From: Phascolomyces articulosus
Lineage: Eukaryota; Mucoromycota; Mucoromycetes; Mucorales; Lichtheimiaceae
DNA length: 64,000 nucleotides
Direction of reading: 5' to 3'
NCBI GenBank assembly: GCA_025677815.1
Contig: JAIXMP010000020.1
Location: 248,001 to 312,000 of the forward strand
Shown piece after piece: positions 50,945 to 61,901 of the stretch. The translations under genes were made by a program, and so were the position numbers. Numbering within the stretch: the stretch's first letter is position 1; the number at the start of each line of letters is the position of its first letter. The notes under the pieces were generated by a model that was not told the DNA's origin, did not search any database, and saw only the letters and a list, made by a program, of their open reading frames with translations.

Positions 50945-51200
50945 GCAAAGCAATCAGTTTTTAGAATAATTATCTGATTCTGTGTTGCACATTGTTTTCT
51001 TCTTAAATAAAGTTTTATTTTTCATTCTTTATCCTTTTTTTTTTTTTTTTTTGCATGATTAAAAAAAAAGAGAACCGAGATGCGATACCATGTCTTGATC
51101 TTTTAAACTTTCTTTTTCGATAAAGTAATACGTTACGATAATATGATATATATTAGATTGTGGGAAAGGTTGTTGTGATTATTGAAGATCCATATTAAAC

Positions 51201-51526
51201 ATGGGACCAACCAGAGATTATTCCGCTGGATTTCAAAAAGGCACAGTGAGGGTAAATCCTTAAGTTTGGTTTAACATGATACTGCTTTTTATGCACATAA
51301 TTAAAAGGTTTTATGTGACAATATGCTATTTGTGTAGCTTTGTCTGCTGCGCACACGACTCTTCCTTCATAAAGAAAAAATATGGATTATAATTATTATT
51401 TGTAATATATTAATAATGCTATGAATATCCTTTCAATTAACTATTATGACTCAGGTGTAGAAGAAGCATACCATGACGACGACAGGAGGATTCCCGCAAC
51501 TATTACTACCCCTTTTTTTCATCTAG
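51201..51526 (+). CDS. Candidate 38-residue spliced microprotein
   Basis: Exon 1 51201-51251 (MGPTRDYSAGFQKGTVR) has a good start context and donor GTAAAT. Exon 2 51461-51526 after acceptor TGTAG keeps frame and ends in the hydrophobic stretch FPQLLLPLFFI before a stop. The 209-base intron is longer than most here, and no homologous family is recognised, so this may be chance. Confidence 0.22.
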
Positions 51527-51706
51527 TAGTAACAAGATGATGGTGAATATTATTAATATTGTGCTTTTATAACATAAATAAATATTCATCATACCATAAT
51601 AGACGGTAGACTGGCTTACTATAATACATAATACATTAATAGATTGTTTGGCATTAATCTATAGAATTACTGTTACTGTTTTCCGGTTTTTTTTTTTCAA
51701 CAGTAT

Positions 51707-52480
51707 TTATTTAGCCTCGTCTTCCAATATAGCAGCAATAGTATGGACTACTTCTTGGTATATTTACAGTCATTAGCTCTTATTATTCATATAACGACAT
51801 ACTTTTTATATCACATTAATAACAATTCAACAAGAAAAATGGTCAGGTACAAAATAATACAAGAAGCAGAAAAAAAACACCATTTCTTACTTCCTCCAGA
51901 ACTCAGATGATGATAGAGTTGTGGTACAAAAAGAAAGTTTTACCGTCGTGTAAATCGTCGGCCTTCTGTATGATTTTTATATATGCATGATTATTACTGT
52001 TCAGATACATCGATAATTTTTTATCATTTACGGATGTACTACTGTTAGAGGAGGAAAACAAATAAACATCATTGTTTTCTTAGTAAAATGTACTCAGCAT
52101 TCAGTTTTGTTTTGAAAAGGGCTTAGAATTTGTCCATGTTTTGTTTAAGAAACAAATAATAAAAAAAATGTCCCTTTCTAGATGTTTGGTAACTACATTT
52201 GGATTTTCAATCATAATAAGACCAAAAAGCGAATAGATAACTTACTAACAACAGTACATTTCTAATTCATCTTTATAAGTATCACAAAATTCATAACAAC
52301 TATATGAAACATTTCATTCGTTCATTTTGAATTTACTATTATTATTACGTAGAAGCGCCGTACAATGGGAATTTTCTTTTTATATACATATTTATATATA
52401 ACAAAACATGCTGTGTGACAGCATTGTCCGCGGTTTCGTTGACATTTATGTCTATTGTACTCGCGAAAAAAATAAGAGAG
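51707..52480 (-). CDS. Candidate multi-exon gene, uncharacterised Cys-containing protein
   Basis: Four 3' segments splice in phase with GT-AG borders. One ends at 52349 (NETADNAVTQHVLLYINMYI, then KRKFPLYGAS). The next are 52246-52299 (CYEFCDTYKDELEMYCC), 51944-52041 (STSVNDKKLSMYLNSN, then IIQKADDLHD) and 51707-51753 (VVHTIAAILEDEAK, then stop). The phase agrees at each of three junctions, which chance would seldom give. The 5' end is not resolved: an overlapping frame at 52322-52561 is Cys-rich (CQRNRGQCCHTAC) and competes with the one used here. No family recognised. Confidence 0.4.
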
Positions 52481-53080
52481 TTTCTTTAAAGAGGAGCAAC
52501 CCAAAACCGGGCAACATTGAAAAATAAGATAGAAGATTATTTTTCCCATTCCATAACACACTTACAACAACGACTTCAAATACTTGCATTTATTTATAAG
52601 AGATAATAATGCACTTTGTTATAAATAGAAAATAATAATCATATTAATGTATATTATGTAAAGAATACTTTACTTCTTTTGAATCAATTTAGATCATGTA
52701 ATATGAGAAATCCACAATTTAACAAGTAACCAATTATACTCTTTTCTGGATGACCAGAAGCATAAAGTCCATTTTTTATTTCTCCAAGATGTGTGATGAT
52801 GGTGTTATTCAACCTTCAAGGGGTAAACTAAACGTTTATGGAAACAGCCACCAAAAAAAAATATGGAGGACTTTTTATAATATATGAACAACCTATACAG
52901 AGTTTCATCTTTGTATGGGCAGACGCGTCAACACGAAAGTGGGGGAAACAAAAAAAGTTAATTGTGAAACGTGATTCAAAGGGAAAAAGTGGGGCGCAGT
53001 GCTAAAAAACTGGGAAATAAAATGATGGATGCTTGCCTTTTTAATATCAGGATGCTCTGGAATAATATGAGGATGTTGTA

Positions 53081-54356
53081 ATGAATGTGGATATATTCTC
53101 TTTTGGGAATTTCATGAATGGAAGTGTGGGGAAAAAGTGAATGAGATTCTTCTTTTTGTTGTTTTTATGATTATGCAGGAGTGAATGATGATGATAATTG
53201 GAAAGATTTAGTTAATTATACAGCGACAGAAAGTAAGATTGAAGGTTTTATTGGATAAATCACTAACTGATTATATGGTTTAAAACAATGCTAATAAAAC
53301 GTCACCTTTGCTTATGTGTAGATATATGATGGAAAGCTGAGGTCTTTACAAACATCTATTACTCATAACATCTGAGCTTTTTTTTTTTTTTTTTTTTACA
53401 TAGAATCAAGTATACACTATCACAATTTCATAATGCATTGTCACCAATGCTTGGTACGACACTTTTATATTCTCATTATGCAACATCGATCTTATAGATG
53501 TTCTAGATTGATTTTATCATGATATAACCAAGAAAGTCTAAAGATCTTACTTTCTTATTACGTGTTATTATCCTAAACCGTTAATAGAAAAGAAAAAAAT
53601 ATTTCTATATACACTACTTTTAAATGTTTTGGTAACGCAATTCAAACTCACACAATCTAAAACAAAAAGTACAATTCCCTCGCGTCATTAAAATGTATGT
53701 GTTTCAATCATACAGAAGAGAGAATATGGCAAAGTTAAAGTTTGCAGACGCGAAAATGTTAACATTTAGTATGGAGTTGTAACATAAAAAACTTTAGGTT
53801 TGTTTTTTGTAAAAACGACACACGGTCTTTCTCTGCTTGGTGTGTGAGAGCGGGGATGATGACAGCTTGGTTTTTTTTTTCACATTTGAGAAGATTGGGA
53901 CCATGTACTACTACAATTATTGCATTAGATTTCAAAACTTAAATAATAGTATCAATGATTGTTATGATGTATTCATCATGTTGGTGAAAATCAATTTTAA
54001 TTATATGGTAGTAGTGCAGTATTATATTAGACAGATAACGTGTATTAATAATATTTATATGAAATCTGATAAGAATATATTATTATTATAACGCATCAGT
54101 TTATCATTTAATGAAAACAACGAGAATATATAATACTTTTACTGATCTGTGTGATAAGAAGAATAGTACAGTCTGATATTATTATTATTCTTTTTAATGT
54201 TTTTCCTTCTTCTCACACGTAATTTTATGCTCAGAAACTCAATCTGATTCAGCATTGGTATGTTCACCTTGTACAAAAGGCCCGCGTCGTCGAATGGATG
54301 GATCTCGTACGACAATTAAAAAAAATGAATTAGCCGTTATCCATCAATTTTTATAA
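53081..54356 (+). pseudogene. Possible fragmented gene with PHD/zinc-finger-like cysteine pairs
   Basis: Islands of coding-like sequence on the plus strand: MNVDIFSFGNFMNG from 53081, VNDDDNWKDLVNYTATE after TTATGCAG at 53178, HYHNFIMHCHQCL after a long T tract and ACATAG at 53402, CLVCESGDDDSL near 53838-53870, and LVCSPCTKGPRRRMDGSRTT ending in a stop at 54356. CLVCESGDDD and LVCSPC are the kind of Cys pairs found at the two ends of PHD fingers, but the middle Cys/His residues are not visible. Either small exons are missing from my reading or the gene has decayed. Confidence 0.25.
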
Positions 54357-55521
54357 AACGACATTTCCCTCGTACATTACACAAAGCAAACAATGCATAA
54401 TTTTTATTTTCAAAAGACAGCAACCAAACATACATATAATTCATGGCGTTCAATATAGAGCGACTATGTTTGTATGTCAAAGTTGTAATTGTGTTCGTGG
54501 GACAACACTAGTAGAAGATAAACTATTTTTTTTTTATAATTCAATTATTCTTCTTTATGATGATTAGACTCTCAAAAAAGGATCTGCTATATTATATACA
54601 ACACAGGTGATGTCTTTCTTTTACCCGCTTCGTTTACATCATATTCCCCTATCTTTACCATAAAAATAAATTATAAAGTTTAGTGTATTTACGAAACGTA
54701 ATGAAATCTCATCTTGAAAACGATTGCTTGTTGTTGAGTGGTCACCCCACAAAAAAAAAAGTGTTGTATAAAATACTATATATATATATATATATAAGTA
54801 AGATGACGACATGACCATCTAAGAATAACACTATCTTATTTAGCATAAGTATATATAAGATTAAAAGGGTGTACACAAAGAAAACGCAACTGTGGGTTTT
54901 CTTAATGTTTTGTTGTGTTATACAAATCCATGAAGCACAATTTCATTATAATGGTCTTTACTAAAATAAGGAATCGTGAAACAAGTATATGCACGAATTA
55001 GTTTCTTGCATTATTTTTATATCAGACTATACTAAATTATTATACACACGATGAAAAAAATCATTTGTTTGTTATTATAAAAAAGATATAGTATAGGTGT
55101 TTATATATATATAGATAGATAGATTGATACAAAAAAATAATAAGTGATATATGTTCAAAAAAAAAAAAATGTAAACTAAGGTTAATGTTGTGGTATAATA
55201 TAAGATATAATACAATAAAAATACTAATAATCACTATGAACAAAATAATAATAATGATACGGATATAATATGTGTGTGTTGTGTTTGGACAGGGGAAATA
55301 TAATATTTGAGAAGAGTGGGGTTCTTATTTGCGTGTGAAAGAAATATGTAAGATTTGGATGGACCTGCAACCATGAATGATAAGTATATAAAATAAAAAG
55401 GAAGAAGAATACTATTGAATACAAATAATAATAATAAATAAAATAGTCATTGGAAAGTAAAAAGGAGAAACGAATCCTTTTGTTATTAAATCCTATTAAG
55501 AAGATTCAAGAATCCATTTTA

Positions 55522-55708
55522 TCATGCACTTGGTTTATTTGGGCACATCCTATAGCAAAAAAAAAAAAAAGATAGATCATTATTAATACAAGTTGTGTAA
55601 TGATAATTAAAAATGTGGGGTAAATAATCATAGTGTATTACAAACAACATACATTGAATAATGGCCTTTTTGGCCACAGTGAATACATCGACCGTCAGAA
55701 GCCTTCAT
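55522..55708 (-). CDS. Two-exon mini gene encoding a single CCHC zinc knuckle
   Basis: Exon 1 55653-55708 starts MKASDGR. Intron 55550-55652 has donor GTATGT and acceptor CTATAG. Exon 2 55522-55549 ends NKPSA and a stop. The 27-residue product is essentially one complete CCHC knuckle, CIHCGQKGHYSMMC (spacing C-x2-C-x4-H-x4-C), a fold that binds single-stranded nucleic acid. The knuckle's last Cys is supplied by exon 2, so splicing is needed to complete the finger. That argues against a chance frame. No larger zinc-knuckle protein is visible around it, so it is either a microprotein gene or the remnant of a longer one. Confidence 0.55.
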
Positions 55709-56849
55709 GATTGTTTTTATATTGATGAATAGAGGCAAAAAAAATGTTGTAGTGAAATTATAAAAAAAAGTTGATACGTGAGAGTGAAAGAAGCACACTT
55801 ATCAAATAAAAAGTTAAAGAAAAAAAAAAAAGAGGGCAAAAAAAAGAATTGTCCTTTATATAGTTTATCGTGAGGTGAGTGTGATGAAATGGAACTACGT
55901 AGAAAAAAACAGATCGAGAAAACATAGAGAGGGTACGATCCTCATCATGAAAGATGATATTATTATGAGTCGCATGATGAAATTAGTGTATCGTCAATAT
56001 TTATCCGCTAAATAAACTGACCGCGGAAAGGCGATCTCTCTCGATCGAGGAAGGGGGAAAAGAAACGACCACATGGCTTTTTCTTTTAAGGACCTCCTGA
56101 ATAAAAATGATACCATTCTTGTAATACCTTTTTCTTTTTCTCAGTGAGATTGTTGTTTGCGCAGTAACACCTTTTTTTTATAATATGACGTTAGTTATAT
56201 ATTGTGCGTGGGAGCAGACATGTCGTTTTTTTATTTGAGTTTTTTTTTTAGCAATAGTCAGAAATTTACTCTATGTAAAAAATTTTCTCTTCTCATTTTA
56301 TCATCATGATGATGCTCTTTTTATGTAAAGATAAGCTTTAATTACCCTTTTTTTCTTATCTAAACTTCCTCGCTTAGAGGCGAACAAGAAGAACAAGAAG
56401 AAAGAGAAGGGATATGGGGCTCATTTCATCATGTGCTATGTTTCTGCTAAATGTTAATTATTCTTCTTTATTGTTATTTATCAGTAATTATTTTAGTATT
56501 ATGTAAAATACTTTACCTATTCAAATAGGTAAAAGAGGTTACCCTTGCTAATATTTGAATCGCGATAACATACACTACTGCCAAGTAACCCATGATATAA
56601 TATTTATATTATATACCACAATAAGGTTAATAATTTCATTATAATGGTTTACCTATTTTAGTATATATCATACGCTTTTGATTTTTTTTTCTTTATTATT
56701 TGTTTTATGGTATTTAGAAAGACGTTAGCAAAAAAAAAAAATGGCCATGGGAGCATGGTCCCATCATCATCTCTGCCTCTTTTTCTTATTATTACCCAGG
56801 GACTAGTGTTTTTAAATAATATATAGCCACAATTTATCATTTATTATAA
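55709..56849. other. Intergenic DNA, nothing recognised
   Basis: A/T-rich sequence with homopolymer runs, upstream of the zinc-knuckle mini gene on its strand. No coding-like frame. Confidence 0.45.
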
Positions 56850-57359
56850 CGTGGGAGTGGAGCTGTTTTTTTCTTTCTTTTTCAATTCGTTCATTCGTTT
56901 GGTGACAACAACAGTGGCAACGGATGAGAGGCACGTGTACATAAATTCAATCGTGAACTTTAAAAAAAAGCCTTTACGTACGGATAAAAGTGCAGAATAC
57001 CTATATATAACAATAAGAATCAGTATAAAAAAAATGATGGATAAATCATATAAGTGAAAGTCATGGACCACATGGCTTACTATTTGATCAATTTGAATAT
57101 CTTTTTTTTTCCTCTTTAACATGGTTAAAGGAAATGCCAAGCCAACAATAGAAACAAAACGATTACGAATGGTTTCACCCCGTACAACCTGTAAGATTGA
57201 TTCAATGATGGCTCAGCGTTTTTTTTTTTTTTTGTTTTTTAATGCCAAATAGACCTTTAAAGAAATAAGCTCATTGAAAAAAATAATTGGAGTTGTTATC
57301 GGATAAACGAAGAAAAAAGGGAAATGAATTATAAATGGGATGGTGTTAAAATGGATCAT
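56850..57359 (-). CDS. Candidate small membrane-associated protein, unresolved
   Basis: A minus-strand frame starts at 57359 (MIHFNTIPFIIHFPFFFVYP) and continues to IIFFNELISLK with donor GTCTAT. After acceptor CTTACAG it resumes in phase with VVRGETIRNRFVSIVGLAFP and DIQIDQI, donor GTAAGC. The 3' end has two possible exons, a short VFCTFIRT or a longer FTIEFMYTCLSSVATVVV. The opposite strand also has coding-like pieces here (MVKGNAKPTIETKRLRMVSP), so the strand itself is uncertain. No family recognised. Confidence 0.28.
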
Positions 57360-57686
57360 GATGGTGATATTGATACGTGAGTTTTATTAAGAGCGTGACA
57401 ACATTTTCATCAAGTTATTTTACCCATAATTACTTGAAACGACATGCCTTTTTTTTTATTTTCCTTATCCCAAAAAAAACTCCTGTTTCTTTCATATATA
57501 TCAGTGATATCTAAAAAGGAGGTTTCAGTAATTAACAACATTGACCCCCAAACATAAAATAGGCATTTACTTTTCAAAAATATGGAATCATTCAAGAAAT
57601 GTAAGTCATGTTTTTCATAAGAAAACAGAATTGAGAAGAAAAAGTGGGGAAGGGGTATAATGTAAATCGCAAACTATCATTTCAAA

Positions 57687-58512
57687 TCAAAGGAATAGAC
57701 CACCTGGATATTCTTTTTCAAAATATTTGCAGTATTCTGGTATATGACTATCGACTGTACGACAGGTTGGACAATAAGCACTGTATTGAAACGGACCAAT
57801 ACATTCAAACTTGATATTTTTATCATATTCCGATATATAAGCTAATCCAGATTCCATATTCTTTTGTGGAATATAATAATCCCCATCTAAAATGACTACC
57901 ACCGATCCCTTGAATCGAACCACATCTTGTTCATCCACTGTTTCCGCAAACACATCCAAGACACGAATCTTTTCACCACGCCGGTAAGGAAAGAGTGTGC
58001 TCATCGATTTTCGTATACTATTGACACACATCCTTTCCTCTTCATCATCATAGCTTTCATCATTGCTGTTGTTATTGTGGTTTTTCGATTGATCAAAAGG
58101 TAAGTCAGAAAAACGCATCAACATATAAGCACCTGAAGCATGACGAGTAATAGCAGGTACAACAGTCGCTTGTTGATCACGGTTGATTTTGAGTCCTCGT
58201 TTCAATGCCATTATGAAAGATCGTTCCGGTTGAATCAAGATTTCAAGAACAATCCACTTTTTTTCTTTTTCACGTTGGAGTTCATTATGATTATGCCTAA
58301 TGGACGCGAAATTCTGGGGAGCAAGCGTACGAATAATCATGCTTGTTTCACCACTGAATTTTCGACGAAGGAGTTGACATGCTTCTTTGTCATTGGTCAC
58401 ATAATCTTGAAAAGTATAAATGATAACATTTTTCTGTCTGATGTCCACCAAGGGCGAAATCGTTCATTGCGGGCAAATTTGTAAGTTTCAAGTGATATAA
58501 TAGGTGCCATTA
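57687..58512 (-). CDS. Uncharacterised protein with Cys pair near the C-terminus, apparent frameshift
   Basis: A long frame (about 254 residues, open from 58451) reads LVDIRQKNVIIYTFQDYV and continues through GKSVVV-like beta-rich sequence to YCPTCRTVDSHIPEYCKYF and EKEYPGGLFL, stop at 57687. It has no good Met at its start. A well-composed N-terminus, MAPIISLETYKFARNERFRP, begins at 58512 in a neighbouring frame and runs straight into it. A one-base shift near 58450 separates the two, and no GT-AG intron reconciles them. The CPTC and EYCKYF residues could bind zinc. Function not recognised. Confidence 0.5.
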
Positions 58513-59217
58513 CGCGTTTTTTTTTTGTATAAGTCAAGTACACGCAAAAACACAAAGTCCAACTTGCATCTTTAAGTTGAATAAGGTCCCAATTTGGAAG
58601 TTATTGATTAATTACTCTCTTTTGAAAATTCACTGAGTGATGGATATGTTTTGTTTGTTTTTTTGATTTTTAGGCATTTTAGTGTTATAAGATCATCCAA
58701 TGGATCAAACCCTTATGTTTTTTTATTTCTTTGTGCTCATCATTTTATAATGAAACGAAATGAGGCTAATTATCTTTAACTATTCATGATTTCATCTTTA
58801 GAGAAATAACAGACATAAAAAACCTATATATATATATATATAAGGCATGCAGTAAATTTAATTAGGAGATAAAATCATATATGTTATTAGGGTATAGACA
58901 TGTTCTCAATAGGAATCCATCGATAGGTCCATTGAATGTTGTCAAGAAACAAGGAATTCTTATTTTGTAAGAAGAAAAAAAAAGCCAAAAATAGACTGAT
59001 GCCAGGACCATCCGCTAATCAAATGACCAATAAGGATTGGATAGCTACTTAAAAATTATTGTGCCGACCCAAAAAAAAAAAAAGAGAGAGTGAGAGAGGG
59101 AAGAGAACAAGACACACAACTCTCCTTGTTCTTTACTATTAGTTAAAAGACCTTAAAGAATCCAAGGCGACGGTTTGAGAGAAGAGTGAAGCTGGGAAAA
59201 ACGAGAAAACGGCGACC
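58513..59217. other. Intergenic region between divergent genes
   Basis: Holds the promoters of the uncharacterised minus-strand gene and the FYVE gene. Includes a TA tract near 58828-58841 and a purine-rich run at about 59073-59110. Confidence 0.5.
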
Positions 59218-60285
59218 ATGGATGTCTACGCACTTACTCGGAAGAAGCGGCCCACTCGTCTAACACTCGGCCAGCCAACTCGGTCATCAGCTCTTGAAAC
59301 GATGGAATCGCCAACATTGACAGATCAAACTGGCTCTTCATTAGAGTCAAAGCGTCAATCATTAACCAGTGTGTCATCATTATCGGAAACAGTGACTGGA
59401 CCTCCATCCAGAAATCATTGGAAGGTATATAGAAAGAGAAAGAAAGCTTTTTTTATATTGGTCTATGGGTTGTACCTTTTTTTTTATATATCTATTATGT
59501 GATATATAAAATTGGTAAGGGTATATACCAATATATCACAATGTTTCTAAACAAAAAAGTAAATATATTTTAGCCGGACGCCGACGCAACTCATTGTGCC
59601 TACATGGCCTGTACTATATCGTTTGGACTTTTTGAACGACGGCATCATTGTCGGAAATGTGGTGACATTTTTTGTTCTACTCATTGCTCTAATTATTTTC
59701 GCTTGGACCAATCCTCTCAATACCACCCAAGAGGGGTGTTATCTCGAGGCTGTGATACATGCGCAGCCGAATACCGAAGGTGGCAAGGAGGAATAAAGGA
59801 TACCCCACAACTACAACAAGAAGAACATATTAGACAAGAGTCGTTAGGTCACGAATCTCAATCAAATCCAATGAGTCGACGTCGTCGTGCTGGCATTATG
59901 ACGCAACAACCTCAAGCAATGGAAGGAATCACAGAGTTGGGCAGAGATGGTAAGAATATCATTATTATTAAAGGATCAAAATGAAAAAGAAAGAGAGAGA
60001 AAGAGAGAGGAGATGTTCATCTATGACTTGAGAAATTAAATGTTTCATTTTATATACATTAGATATTGTTCAACCTGTTGAACATCCAAAAGGGATTGCC
60101 ATTAAAAATAATCCACCTGAAGGTAAATATATATATATATTTATATGTATCAATTGAATAGATTATGAATCAAATGATTGATATGGAATCTAATTCATTA
60201 ACTTTATTATATGAACGAAATGATTTTAGTTGTTTTCAATCCTATTCCATCAGTTCCGGCCGATTGGCAGTGGTCCACATTTTAG
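59218..60285 (+). CDS. Small FYVE-domain protein (PtdIns3P-binding, endosomal)
   Basis: Predicted to bind phosphatidylinositol 3-phosphate on endosome/vacuole membranes. Four exons: 59218-59424, 59574-59949, 60063-60122 and 60230-60285, all phase-consistent, giving 232 residues. The N-terminal 70 residues are Ser/Thr-rich. Then comes a FYVE zinc finger, with FGLFERRHHCRKCGDIFCST holding the basic RRHHCRKCG signature, CSNYFRLDQ, and a final CDTCAAEYRRW. The C-terminus ends PIPSVPADWQWSTF, a terminal motif shared by small fungal FYVE proteins in my recollection. Together with VPS16 in this window it belongs to the endosome-vacuole pathway. No lipid-kinase or coiled-coil domain is fused. Confidence 0.87.
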
Positions 60286-61901
60286 ACAAGTTCCCCGTTA
60301 CAACATTTTTATATATATACAACTTCCTCTTACAACGATGACACGCAACAGTACAACATTTATTATTCACAACAATCCCCACCATTAAAATATATATATT
60401 AGTCTTTATATTTATATCATATATTACAATCATGCATAGTTATTTCTTGTTTTTTTTTCTTTTCTTACCATTTACTTCTTTTTTTTTTTCATTTTAAACT
60501 TACCATATAAATATATTAAAACTTTTGAGTCAAATGTTTCTGATATCTCTTCCAATGTAACTGGATATGTTTTTAGAACTTCATCTCCGATGATATATAC
60601 TTACTATGTGTAGTGTGTGTGAACTTTACAAACAATAGTGAGAAAAACTTGGCATCTACTTATATATAATTAACATGGTAATTTTTTTTTCTTATTATGA
60701 ATTATCATTGTATTATATAGCAAGCAAAGAGAAGAAAAAAAAGGTTAGGCGGAGAAAGTTTAGTAAAGTTGATGGGAAACTTTAATGAGAACATTTATTT
60801 ATAATAATATATTGTTTCATTATTATTATAATATCTTATTTTTGTTGGTGGTTAGTTATATAGCCTAGACAAACCTTACAGGGTCCATTCAGTTACACGT
60901 TAAGAATATGTAACTAAAAATCATCTTGTTCTTCTTTTTGCTTGTAATTAATATGATAGCTGACTGCTAATAATAACGATAGTTTTTTAATCAAGATACG
61001 TATAAATTATCATGACCCTATTTACTGGGAAACATTACATCATTGTAATAAGTAACTCCATTGGTTTCACTGAGATATAAAATTAAGGTAGTATTTAACC
61101 AAAAATGATTGAAGAGAAATAACATAAAACCTTCCCGTCATAATTACATAGAGTGAGAGAGAGAGAGAGAGAAGGGCGGGCCGAAAAGTTTTTTTTTTTT
61201 TTGTAAGGGTTATTGATAGTTGTTAAGTAATTGTGTCAGGAGAAACCTTTTCATGTCGATCATGACCCTAATTTCGGAACATTGGTTTATTTTTTCATTA
61301 ATATCAGCTTATATTTTCGTTTAAAACTTCTTTATAATATAAATCTTTTGCTTCCTCTCCCTCCCTCTTCCGTATATACTATCATCACTTTATTTTTAAC
61401 ATTCATCCATCTCTTCTAATAGAATAATATAGCAAATGGGTCGATGGCAACACTCCGCTCGACATTTTTATCATGCGACATGACAACCATTGCTGATTTG
61501 TCTTTTTGACCGCCAAATTTTTCCGTTACAGAATCCATAAAAAAAAGGTCAATTGATTGGGGGTGGGTCACACAGTGTAACGCCACTTTCACTCGCATGG
61601 TTGTAATAATCATCATCATTCAATTCAACCAGATCATTGACACCCAACCAACCACAAGCCAATGTTTTTATAATCTCCACTCTACTCTTCTTCTTTAACC
61701 ACATAATCACTCATTAGTACTCACTTTGTCTTCCTCCTCCCCCCTAAACTTTATCAAAACGAAACGCGATTATATTTTTTTAAATTGATCTTTATTGCAA
61801 AGTTTTTTCAATCTTTTTTTTTCTCTTTCCCTTCACTTTTTTTTTGTTGGTTTATAAATATATATACACACACTATACACACAGCTTTCAATTTTTATTC
61901 T
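60286..61901. other. Intergenic DNA upstream of the kinase gene
   Basis: 1.6 kb, A/T-rich, with a short GA tract near 61152-61171 and pyrimidine-rich DNA before the kinase start. No gene supported. Confidence 0.45.
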
